A DNA stretch of 64,000 bases from CBDBJL01 sp965206365 (GTDB taxonomy: Bacteria > Pseudomonadota > Alphaproteobacteria > JABAAW01 > JAHZMA01), in contig CBDBJL010000024.1 of NCBI GenBank assembly GCA_965206365.1, positions 28,461 to 92,460 of the forward strand. Direction: 5' to 3'. Shown here piece after piece: positions 56,739-64,000 of the stretch (its first letter is position 1; the number at the start of each line of letters is the position of its first letter). The notes beneath the pieces are model-generated. The model had not been told where the DNA came from. It did not search any database and saw nothing but the letters and a program-made list of their open reading frames with translations. The position numbers and the translations under genes were made by a program.

Positions 56739-57962
56739 ATGGCAACAAAAACAAACACAGAAAAACAGAATATGGTGAGTAAAGCTCAGTCCATGCTTAA
56801 TCAATCTTTTAGAGAGAGTTCCAGAAAGATCCTTGGCAATGCCAAAATTTCTGCTGGGAAAATTAAAGCTGAATGTATGAGTAAACTAACCAGACCTTCA
56901 CCCTATTTGCATATCCAAACCGATAAGTCTCGAGACCCCGATAGCTATCATATTGAAGCAAAAAATATTTATAAAATATTTGGTGATGATCCTCAAAACG
57001 CTATGCAGCATGTTAAAAAGGGTGTTGGCAAGCAAGAGCTACTGGAAAAATATCAACATGTACTTGGTGTTATGAATGTTGATTTAAAAGTTTGCTATGG
57101 TAGAATTCATGTTGTTATGGGGCTTTCTGGCTCTGGAAAATCTACGCTAATTCGGCATCTTAACCGTTTAATTGAACCCACTTCGGGGGAAATTAGCGTT
57201 AACGGAGAAGATGTGCTAGCTTATAATGAGCTAGAACTTCAATATTTTCGACAAAAGCATATTAGTATGGTGTTTCAACGCTTTGGTCTCATGCCACATC
57301 GTAGTGTTATGGAAAATGTACGCTATGGCTTAGATAATATGAAAACTCCTATTGAGGAAAGTACGAAAACTGCGAAATATTGGATTGAACGTGTTGGGCT
57401 TGCTGGTTTTGAAAATGCTGAACCGAAACAACTCTCTGGTGGTATGCAACAACGTGTCGGTTTGGCCCGTGCGCTGGCTACTGATAGTGATATCATGTTA
57501 ATGGATGAAGCTTTCTCGGCTTTAGATCCTTTAATCCGTCAGGATATGCAAAGCTTATTACTGGAGTTACAAAAAGAACTGCATAAAACGATTGTGTTTA
57601 TTACCCATGATCTAGATGAAGCTTTGCGGCTTGCTGATCAATTAACGATTCTACGAGATGGTTGTATTGTACAAGCTGGCGATCCCAGAGATATTATTAT
57701 GACCCCAAATGATCCCTATATTAAAAGCTTTGTCCGCGACATTAATCGGATGCGGGTTTTACGTGCTGGGTGGGTTATGGAAGCCCCGGATACGCATTCT
57801 GGTGAAATATCTGGTTCCATCACCACTGAAAATACTATGGAAACCGCCTCAAAAAGTCTGGTTGGAAATTTTAAGGGAGCTTTAAATGTAACCCAAGATG
57901 ATAAAATTGTTGGTGTTTTAACTGCACAACGTCTTTTTGACGTTATTCAGCCGATCGATTAA
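56739..57962 (+). CDS. proV: Choline/betaine ABC transporter ATP-binding protein
   Basis: 407 residues. Walker A GLSGSGKSTLIRHLNRL (about residue 128), Q-loop VFQRFGLMPHRSVMENV, signature LSGGMQQRVGLARALA, Walker B DIMLMDEAFSALDPL, and switch His ITHDLDEA. It has an unusual basic N-terminal extension of about 65 residues before the ATPase core. The C-terminal region retains only a CBS-like part (GVLTAQRLFDVI), the module used for ionic-strength sensing in osmotic transporters. It closes the operon. Confidence 0.93.
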   Translation: MATKTNTEKQNMVSKAQSMLNQSFRESSRKILGNAKISAGKIKAECMSKLTRPSPYLHIQTDKSRDPDSYHIEAKNIYKIFGDDPQNAMQHVKKGVGKQELLEKYQHVLGVMNVDLKVCYGRIHVVMGLSGSGKSTLIRHLNRLIEPTSGEISVNGEDVLAYNELELQYFRQKHISMVFQRFGLMPHRSVMENVRYGLDNMKTPIEESTKTAKYWIERVGLAGFENAEPKQLSGGMQQRVGLARALATDSDIMLMDEAFSALDPLIRQDMQSLLLELQKELHKTIVFITHDLDEALRLADQLTILRDGCIVQAGDPRDIIMTPNDPYIKSFVRDINRMRVLRAGWVMEAPDTHSGEISGSITTENTMETASKSLVGNFKGALNVTQDDKIVGVLTAQRLFDVIQPID

Positions 57963-58111
57963 AAGCATGGATTTTGAAAATATTTTGTAATATATTGTGA
58001 ACCGGTAACTTCGTTATCTCCTTGTCAATAGTAAAATAAAATTTATAATCGGGCATATGTTAGATTATTTTCTAAAGATCCCCGTATTTACAACAATAGA
58101 GAAATTCCCTG

Positions 58112-59230
58112 ATGATCCCTTTTACCGACCTTGCCGCCCAACAACAACGAATACGCTCTGAAATTGATGCCGCAATTGCCCGCATTCTCGATCATGGACA
58201 ATATATTCTTGGTGCTGAAATTCAAGAATTAGAACAAAAATTAGCTGAATTTTCCGGTGCACCCTATGTGGTAACTTGCTCTAGTGGCACAGATGCATTG
58301 TTGCTTGCATTGATGGTGATTAACACACAAGTTGGTGATGCTGTTTTTGTTCCTGCCTTTACTTTTGTTGCCACTGCCGAAGCTCCGGCTTTTCTTGGAG
58401 CAACAGTTTTCTTTGTTGATGTATGCCCAGCAACCTATAATTTTTCTACCCAAGATTTTGCACGTGCCATTAACGAAGCCAAGCAACAAGGGCTAACGCC
58501 AAAAGCAGTAATCCCTGTAGATTTATTTGGTTTGCCCGCCGATTATCCAGCCATTCATGAAATTGCACAGCAGCATGATATTTTTGTGCTTTCTGATTGT
58601 GCGCAAAGTTTTGGTTCACAAAAAGATGGGAAAAATGCCGGAGCATGGGGGCATGCCGCCGCAACCAGCTTTTTTCCAGCGAAACCTTTAGGTTGCTACG
58701 GTGATGGTGGCGCAGTTTTCTGCCATGATGAAGATTTTTACCAAGATTTACTATCCTTGCGCGTTCATGGTGAAAAACAACGTTACCATTCTGAGAAAAT
58801 TGGTATGACAGGACGGATGGATTCGATACAAGCTGCGATATTACTCGTCAAACTCACAATTTTTGAGGATGAAATTACGCGTCGAAATAAAATTGCCACA
58901 CGTTATAATTTGGCCTTTCAAAATAAATTACAATTGCCTGCCATTCCTGATGGGGTTATTCACATTTGGGCGCAATATTCTTTGCTTGCCGAAAATAGTG
59001 AAATTCGAGCTAACATTCAACGCCATTGCTATGAAAATGAAATCCCTACTACCATTTATTACCCTAAACCCTTATCTCAACAAGGAATATTCACCCGCTA
59101 CCCGGTAATATCTACTGGTTTACCGGTAACGGAATCCTTATGCAACCGAATATTTTCCTTGCCAATGCACCCCTATTTAACAGAAGATTTGCAAGATAAA
59201 ATTATTACAACGGTTTGCGACGCGCTTTAA
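58112..59230 (+). CDS. DegT/DnrJ/EryC1/StrS-family sugar aminotransferase
   Basis: 372 residues, pyridoxal-phosphate enzyme of nucleotide-sugar transamination. Family markers: IPFTDLAAQQQRIRSEID, CSSGTDALLLAL, VFVPAFTFVATAEA, LSDCAQSFGS, the lysine that binds PLP in SFFPAKPLGCYGDGGA, LRVHGEKQRYHSEKIG and GMTGRMDSIQAAIL. The sequence is of the type that makes diacetamido sugars (WbpE-like). It is likely to serve surface glycans together with the formyltransferase at 36831, but it stands alone. Confidence 0.88.
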   Translation: MIPFTDLAAQQQRIRSEIDAAIARILDHGQYILGAEIQELEQKLAEFSGAPYVVTCSSGTDALLLALMVINTQVGDAVFVPAFTFVATAEAPAFLGATVFFVDVCPATYNFSTQDFARAINEAKQQGLTPKAVIPVDLFGLPADYPAIHEIAQQHDIFVLSDCAQSFGSQKDGKNAGAWGHAAATSFFPAKPLGCYGDGGAVFCHDEDFYQDLLSLRVHGEKQRYHSEKIGMTGRMDSIQAAILLVKLTIFEDEITRRNKIATRYNLAFQNKLQLPAIPDGVIHIWAQYSLLAENSEIRANIQRHCYENEIPTTIYYPKPLSQQGIFTRYPVISTGLPVTESLCNRIFSLPMHPYLTEDLQDKIITTVCDAL

Positions 59231-59301
59231 GCGAGATTTAGGTTCATTATCGAAGAATCTTGTTGAAATCTTAATCGAAAAATCTTATTGAAACCTAAAT
59301 T

Positions 59302-60222
59302 TTACGTTAAACTAACAATTTGCCGAATGCATCTTTCAACATTGGAAAGATATTGTGTCCCTAATAATCGACAATAGAGCAGATAAAAATATAATTGATA
59401 AACCAAAATTGGTGTGGTAAAAAAATTCTTATCAATTGGCATCACATTACTGTAAGATTCAAAAAAATCTTTCCCCACTGGATTCATTAACATCAATGAA
59501 GCTAAATCCACCTGATGATGCCCATAGTAAATGGCTGGATCAATAACTGCCATAAGCGATTTTTCGTGAAAAAGCATGTTACCACGCCATAAATCACCAT
59601 GCAATAATGAAGGAAATTTCGGTGGCGTAATAAAATTACCAATATTGCTTACAATACTCTCCACAGCACTCATAACCTTGTGGTTAAGGCAACCCGCATC
59701 CATCGCCTTTTTTGCCATCGGTAATAATCTTTGCATTGCAAAAAATTCTAACCAATTATCCGATACGGTATTATCTAAAACCATACCAGCATGAAAAGTT
59801 GCAACATCTAAGCCGAACTTTTTACCTCGTATTTGATTATGGAGTGATGCAATTTTTTTTCCAGCATCGATTTCGGCAAGCATATCCATCGCACCTCTAC
59901 TACGCTGAACATCATCCATTAACACCAACCCTGCCTCTGAATGTAAAATTCGAGGTTGATGATCATTGGGAATAAATTCCATAATTAACAGATTATCTTG
60001 AGAAAATAAAACTTCTGGGGTTGCAATACCGGCTTGCAATTTCTCTAGCATCATAGCCTCGGTTGCAATCATCGCTTTTGATGCAACCTTTATCACAATT
60101 ATTTTGCCATTATGCAAAACCACCCGTTGTGTGTCGGCAACAAAACCACCCGTCATTGGTTCGGCACTGACCACAGCAGAACCAATATTGCGCTCAATCA
60201 TTTTGCGATGTTTTTCTAACAT
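59302..60222 (-). CDS. Fructosamine/ribulosamine kinase family protein
   Basis: About 306 residues with the kinase-like FN3K features: GGFVADTQRVVLHNGKIIVI (nucleotide loop and Lys), LIMEFIPND, LLHGDLWRGNMLF (catalytic Asp), IDPAIYYGHHQVDLA (metal-binding Asp). These enzymes phosphorylate ketoamines on glycated proteins so that the sugar falls off. The upstream gene, 18 bases away, is a low-molecular-weight phosphatase, a pairing known from many bacteria. ATG 60222 chosen; ATG eight codons on is possible. Confidence 0.85.
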   Translation of the reverse strand: MLEKHRKMIERNIGSAVVSAEPMTGGFVADTQRVVLHNGKIIVIKVASKAMIATEAMMLEKLQAGIATPEVLFSQDNLLIMEFIPNDHQPRILHSEAGLVLMDDVQRSRGAMDMLAEIDAGKKIASLHNQIRGKKFGLDVATFHAGMVLDNTVSDNWLEFFAMQRLLPMAKKAMDAGCLNHKVMSAVESIVSNIGNFITPPKFPSLLHGDLWRGNMLFHEKSLMAVIDPAIYYGHHQVDLASLMLMNPVGKDFFESYSNVMPIDKNFFTTPILVYQLYFYLLYCRLLGTQYLSNVERCIRQIVSLT

Positions 60223-60240
60223 TTCATGTGGAAATATTTT

Positions 60241-60708
60241 TCATTCGCTTAATTTCCTAAACCATGCCTGGCAAGCCTCTAAAATTACACCATATAATTT
60301 ATTAAAATCTGCCAAAGTACCATAGTAAGGATCAGAAACATCACCAAGCACTTCTTTTTCCAAAATGCTGAGTAAAAGTTGAATTTTATGTTGATGTGAT
60401 TTCCCACCAAGACGTTGCATAAATGCCTGATGTCCTTTATCCATGGTAAGAATATGATTATACACGACAAAATCCGATTGTTTCTGAACTTGGCGCGCAG
60501 AATGCGCCTTAATTGAAATTCCATGACCACGAAGCACTTCTAAGGCTCGTCGATCAATATTTTGCCCAGAATGCACACCCGAAGTACCACATGAATCCAC
60601 ATAAAATAAATGATTTTGCCGATTAATTTGCATTAAATGCTTAAATATCCCCTCGGCCATCGGCGAGCGACAAATATTCCCCGTACAAACAAACAATATA
60701 TTAACCAT
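60241..60708 (-). CDS. Low-molecular-weight protein-tyrosine-phosphatase family protein
   Basis: 155 residues. The P-loop FVCTGNICRSPMAEG is at the N-terminus with the nucleophilic Cys (residue 8) and Arg, and the acid Asp is in VSDPYYGTLADF near the C-terminus. Reads first in the two-gene unit with the fructosamine-kinase homologue. In such pairs the phosphatase has been proposed to act on ribulosamine phosphates instead of phosphotyrosine; this is known from the family and inferred here. Confidence 0.9.
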   Translation of the reverse strand: MVNILFVCTGNICRSPMAEGIFKHLMQINRQNHLFYVDSCGTSGVHSGQNIDRRALEVLRGHGISIKAHSARQVQKQSDFVVYNHILTMDKGHQAFMQRLGGKSHQHKIQLLLSILEKEVLGDVSDPYYGTLADFNKLYGVILEACQAWFRKLSE

Positions 60709-61411
60709 AATGGAATCTATTATAGCGTCTTTTTAAGATTTTCACCAGAATCTTCTACTCTAGATGGAAATTAATTTCTAAAAAACATCTATAAAACCCC
60801 TCTTATTTTGAATAAAATCACCTTATCAAACCATTCATAAGATATTTATCACCCATAGAAAACCCCTACCCCACCACCAACAGAATAAAGCCGTCATATG
60901 GCAGGGAGGGATTATCTATTTTCCTCACCAGATCTTGGACCTGATGGCTGATTATACTGCAAATCCCCCTATTAGAGTCAAGATATAGTAACAAAACTAC
61001 ATTAATATCATCTATTTTTCTTAAATTCATCGTAAATTGAGCAAAATATATATAATTATCATTGTTTGAGACGGCATTTTTATTATTTTGCGAAAGAAAA
61101 TATTTTTGATTCGTGAACTGATTCTTTAAATTTCAGAATATCGTAAAAAATTGTTTAGTATTAAATAGTTGGATTATATCATTTTATCGCTTTTTTTGCA
61201 TGAATATATTTGATAGATATGTAACATGGAGCCAAAAAATATTCCTATAATTGCAATAGTTACATTTTTTTTCAACAGATAAGTGATGTTTGTCGATTTT
61301 TCTCGGTTTTTTTGTTTCTTATTCAATAGCAATGATTGCATTATATATTGATTAAATTCTACCTTACAATGTGCCAAACGAATAGATAAAGCGAGAAACA
61401 TAAATTATTAG
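60709..61411. other. Intergenic, no supported gene
   Basis: Very AT-rich. A 75-codon minus-strand frame (61174-61401) contains one membrane-like stretch (ITYLLKKNVTIAIIGIFFGS) but has no ribosome site or context, so I do not call it. The stretch 60889-60980 is a little richer in GC and may be old coding sequence. Confidence 0.4.
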
Positions 61412-61594
61412 TGCAAGCGTACAAAATCCCCAATCAAAATTTCGGATATTGCACAACATTGCTTGCATCTCAAAGACAATATAGCTCTAATTCATGTTGC
61501 ATGAAACCACAATAAAATCGTTTTGGCGGGAATTCCCGATAAAGAAAATGGTAAAATAATGAAGGGTGTTGCACACATAATTAACAATAAATAG
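61412..61594 (+). pseudogene. Unidentified gene remnant with one in-frame stop
   Basis: One frame reads KRTKSPIKISDIAQHCLHLK, DNIALIHVA, TGA, then NHNKIVLAGIPDKENGKIMK and GVAHIINNK to TAG at 61592. Composition and length of the open run across the TGA indicate former coding sequence. No family recognised. Confidence 0.4.
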
Positions 61595-61649
61595 AGCGTA
61601 TTGAGCCCCCGTAAAAAAGAATAAAATATCGCCGCATATAAAGAAATTT

Positions 61650-62030
61650 TTATTTTGATAGAGATTTTAAATAGTCTATTAAAGCCTGACGCTCTTGTGG
61701 TTTTTTGATCCCAACAAATGCCATTTTATTTTTGGGAATGAATTTTTTTGGATTCGCAATATATTGATCAATATTTTCTTCTGTCCAAATTAAATTGACT
61801 GCTTGCATCGCCGCTGAATATTTAAATCCATCTATGCTTGCGGATTTACGACCAATAATATTCACCAAATGCGGGCCAATCTTATTTTTATTTTTGGTTG
61901 CTTCATGACAAGCTCTGCATTTGTTGAAAATTCGCTTGCCATCAACAGTTTTTGCCATACCCGTTTGTGCAATCATAGATAGGATGATTATAACAAATAT
62001 TTTCATAATCATGGGTTTCACCGGTAACAT
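61650..62030 (-). CDS. Class I c-type cytochrome
   Basis: 126 residues from ATG 62030, chosen because AAGGAG stands 7 bases before it; the frame itself opens to 62096. A signal peptide (residues 7-26, ending GMA) is followed by a mature domain with the heme motif CRACH, a GPHLVNIIGRKSAS segment and a distal methionine in KNKMAFVGI, the pattern of small soluble cytochromes c2/c550. It carries electrons in the periplasm, probably to a terminal oxidase. Monocistronic. Confidence 0.88.
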   Translation of the reverse strand: MLPVKPMIMKIFVIIILSMIAQTGMAKTVDGKRIFNKCRACHEATKNKNKIGPHLVNIIGRKSASIDGFKYSAAMQAVNLIWTEENIDQYIANPKKFIPKNKMAFVGIKKPQERQALIDYLKSLSK

Positions 62031-62116
62031 TATTATCTCCTTGATTATCGTAGAAGCGAAATTAACCGAAAATTTACCATCATTACGGTTTTCCAAAATA
62101 ACAGCATAAACAATCT

Positions 62117-62151
62117 AAAACCCGGATCTATAAAAATTAGACCCGATCGGG
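62117..62151 (-). terminator. Weak terminator at the end of the EamA gene
   Basis: On the minus strand AAACCCG and CGGGTTT bracket the stop codon region, and the palindrome ACCCGATCGGGT precedes CTAATTTTTAT. The structure overlaps the last codons of the EamA gene (KPDRV) and may terminate it. Confidence 0.35.
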
Positions 62152-63081
62152 TTTAATAATATGATCATGTTGTCTTTCTAAACGCTCATAAACATTTTTA
62201 ATTAAATAGATCCCCGTTAAACAAATCAGCATACCCAAACTCTGCTTCCATGTGAGGATTTCATCAAAAATTACCCAACCCAAAAAGCTTCCCACCAAAG
62301 GAGTTGCTAAAAGTGTGGTGCTTACAACATTAATCGGTAAATTCCTTACCGAATAAGTTAGGCTAACCTGCCCTAAAATTTGGGCTGTGATCGCAAAACA
62401 AATCACAATTACCCAAGAGCGGAAATCAGGTGGCAATAGCGACACATTTTTGATATTGCCAACAATGCCCGCCGTGATAACCGCACCGATTGTGATAAAA
62501 AACATTGTTTTATAAACATTAAATTTAATTTTACAATGTGCCAAAATAAACAAATATAAGCCAAAAGATAGGGTTGCCCCACTTGCAAGCATCAAACCAT
62601 ATTTTTCTTGTGATAAACTTGTAAGCGAAATATTCCCCAATACGAAATATAATCCAACAAAAGCCACAATTAGCCCAACATAGAAAAGCTTGGGGGGCAA
62701 TTCACGATAGAAAAGTAACGATAAGGGTAAAATAACAAGCGGTGTGCTAAGATTGATCAACAACCCATAGCCTAATGGAATATATTCAATCGCGTTGAAA
62801 TAAAATAAATTATTCGCCGCATAAAGCCCACCTAAAAGTAATAATATACAAATTTCTACGAATTTTATTTGAAAATGCGCTACATGCACTTTTTTGAATT
62901 GGAAGGAATTTACCATTATAAAATAAAAAGGCATTGCAAACAAAAACCGAAAAAATATATTGGCAAATACACTCGCATCGCTAAATCGGGTATAAAGCCC
63001 ACTAGAGCCAAACAGAAAAATACACAATAATAAGCTGCAAAAAGGAGCATTGAAACCGAATGAGGCTTTGGTTTTTTTCAT
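62137..63081 (-). CDS. EamA/DMT-family transporter
   Basis: 314 residues with ten hydrophobic helices in two EamA halves. Family features are FGSSGLYTRF in helix 1, FRFLFAMPFYFIMV, the helix-4/5 region NLFYFNAIEYIPLGYGLLIN, LSTPLVILPL, and in the second half LPINVVSTTLLATPLVGSFL and LTWKQSLGMLICLTGIYLI. Exports or imports small metabolites; the substrate is unknown. Starts 10 bases after the 63091 gene and is probably co-transcribed with it. Confidence 0.85.
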   Translation of the reverse strand: MKKTKASFGFNAPFCSLLLCIFLFGSSGLYTRFSDASVFANIFFRFLFAMPFYFIMVNSFQFKKVHVAHFQIKFVEICILLLLGGLYAANNLFYFNAIEYIPLGYGLLINLSTPLVILPLSLLFYRELPPKLFYVGLIVAFVGLYFVLGNISLTSLSQEKYGLMLASGATLSFGLYLFILAHCKIKFNVYKTMFFITIGAVITAGIVGNIKNVSLLPPDFRSWVIVICFAITAQILGQVSLTYSVRNLPINVVSTTLLATPLVGSFLGWVIFDEILTWKQSLGMLICLTGIYLIKNVYERLERQHDHIIKPDRV

Positions 63082-63090
63082 AACCGAAAA

Positions 63091-63480
63091 TTACCGCGAA
63101 AACCGATTAAAATTACGCTGTAGGGCATTTGGAACGATTTGAGTTTTCCCACGCCATGTTGGTTGGCAATCTTCCGCAAAAATAGATAATCCATTTTCAG
63201 TTTCAATTTCAATACTCACCCAGTAAGGAATCACTTCATTATTAATATCATCCATTAATTGTACCACCAAATTTTCCAAAGGCATATCTATCACTTTGTA
63301 ATTTTGTAACCAAGCATCGATTGAATCATGCAATAACAATAATTTATGCGGAATGTAGGATAATTTTATGACAACACCCACACGCATCTGTTTTTCAATT
63401 GTCACTCGCAAGGGAATCCGCGCAACCCCAACCAATTTAAAGGATTGAGTGCTAATCGCATTTCGGGGTAAATATTTCAT
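63091..63480 (-). CDS. Small protein with possible T-fold (QueF/FolE-like) resemblance, unknown function
   Basis: 129 residues, no signal peptide. The pattern RIPLRVTIEKQMRVGVVIKL, SYIPHKLLLLHDSIDAWLQN, then LENLVVQLMDDINNEVIPYW and VSIEIETENGLSIF resembles the strand-helix order of a tunnelling fold. However, the catalytic cysteine region of QueF is missing and the similarity is only by eye. Its only cysteine lies near the C-terminus (AEDCQPTW). It lies between the FliK-like gene and the EamA gene, all on one strand. Treat the family assignment as a hypothesis. Confidence 0.5.
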   Translation of the reverse strand: MKYLPRNAISTQSFKLVGVARIPLRVTIEKQMRVGVVIKLSYIPHKLLLLHDSIDAWLQNYKVIDMPLENLVVQLMDDINNEVIPYWVSIEIETENGLSIFAEDCQPTWRGKTQIVPNALQRNFNRFSR

Positions 63481-63505
63481 CCAAAACTCTTTTTTCGTAA
63501 TTTAA

Positions 63506-64000
63506 TCATAGCAGATAATTGAGATCACACCGATATGCGCCAACATCGGCAAGCAACGGGCTATATTGAAACGCAATCCGTCCTTTCACCCCCATTGCCA
63601 TAATCGCCGTGTAGTAAAGTTGCCTTATTTGTGCCATATTGTCAACGTTTAACATTTTTAAGCTACGCACAATCAAATATAATTGCTGATCCTGCATATA
63701 AATATCCATCTCTAATGCACCCATTTGTTCAAAATCAAAACACAATAAGAATCTGCCATGATCCCTGGCTTTTTTTCCTTTCATTTTCTGTTTAGATGAT
63801 TGCTGTTTCGGCATATATAATCTTAAAAGATTAATTTGCTTATCATTTAATAAAGGCAAAAATAATCGACGCCAATGATCGCCTTCCTTATCCGTAAAAA
63901 TTTGGCTACAAAGCTCTTTTAATTGGTCCCCTTGTGCTTTGATTTGCCGATGCCGTTCAGGCGATAATTCGCTGGCAAACCTACTTACCAATAGTTGTCC
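63506..64000 (-). CDS. FliK-like C-terminal domain protein, partial (5' part outside window)
   Basis: At least 164 codons; the frame is open to base 64000 and the apparent TTG at 63991 is probably internal. Conserved elements are HWRRLFLPLLNDKQINLLRL, GRFLLCFDFEQMGALEMDIY and DQQLYLIVRS, then FQYSPLLADV. The segment (L/F)-x-(M/L)-GALE plus a strand is the pattern of the FliK hook-length-control C-terminal domain in alphaproteobacterial relatives. Together with the flagellin it suggests a flagellar system, but the assignment rests on weak similarity. Confidence 0.5.
   Translation of the reverse strand, partial: GQLLVSRFASELSPERHRQIKAQGDQLKELCSQIFTDKEGDHWRRLFLPLLNDKQINLLRLYMPKQQSSKQKMKGKKARDHGRFLLCFDFEQMGALEMDIYMQDQQLYLIVRSLKMLNVDNMAQIRQLYYTAIMAMGVKGRIAFQYSPLLADVGAYRCDLNYLL

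Noticed and set aside
61174..61401. Minus-strand frame with one hydrophobic stretch
   Set aside because: No ribosome site, no context; a hydrophobic run is expected by chance in T-rich DNA.

Overview
The window reads as chromosome of an AT-rich alphaproteobacterium. The 16S rRNA has alphaproteobacterial signatures, and the metabolic genes (acs, choXWV-type transporter order, cytochrome c, a flagellin behind a sigma-54-like promoter) fit that class. Four features point to a host-associated lineage with an eroding genome: a 16S gene with no 23S or 5S behind it, many ankyrin and Sel1 repeat proteins, a large share of broken genes, and fragments of prophage. I cannot assign an order; an unlinked 16S occurs in Rickettsiales but is not exclusive to them.

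Layout. 1-4509: an acyltransferase fragment, then a tight four-gene queuosine operon (precursor transporter, queA, tgt, queG). 4728-13136: a first ProX-like binding protein, a decayed second copy of the 3' half of queG, a Sel1 protein, a hairpin cluster, two orphan small proteins and two ankyrin proteins, one with a 456-bp tandem amplification. 13137-20196: YeiH-family transporter, broken unknown genes, a dienelactone-hydrolase-like protein, degraded Sel1 and ankyrin traces and a third ankyrin protein. 20197-22708: 16S rRNA followed directly by a sterol-desaturase-family gene. 22831-28890: decayed glycan genes, a truncated paralogue pair around a dead ankyrin gene, and an intact GT2/GT39 pair. 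28979-30344: small intact phage-tail-chaperone cassette. 30636-36509: ahpC-ahpD, dinB, tRNA-His, glmU-glmS. 36709-41102: a probably transferred sugar-formyltransferase/DUF218 pair with a GNAT stub, then a dead phage remnant (tail chaperone, DUF5131, TcmP) lying against the 3' end of tRNA-Arg(CCG). 41325-50395: acs, dead ankyrin gene, a DUF5655 gene split by one stop codon, topA and rnr. 50405-57962: flagellin, DoxX, DUF805, and a duplicated proX followed by proW-proV. 58112-64000: DegT aminotransferase, fructosamine-kinase/LMW-phosphatase pair, cytochrome c, EamA transporter, a small T-fold-like protein and the end of a FliK-like gene.

How the parts fit. The cell appears to import a queuosine precursor rather than make it here. 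It invests in choline/betaine uptake, with three binding proteins for one permease/ATPase set; two of these share a promoter carrying a palindromic spacer. It makes UDP-GlcNAc (glmS-glmU), has some glycan tailoring, and has a thiol peroxidase system (AhpC/AhpD). The accessory regions are dominated by repeat proteins that expand and then decay. No complete new defence or mobile system is evident. The most notable items are the recent ankyrin amplification, the isolated 16S, the tail-chaperone cassette whose two genes share one frame across a stop codon, the decayed DUF5131/TcmP pair at a tRNA, the twin proX promoters, and a pair of consensus DnaA boxes between the two proX genes.
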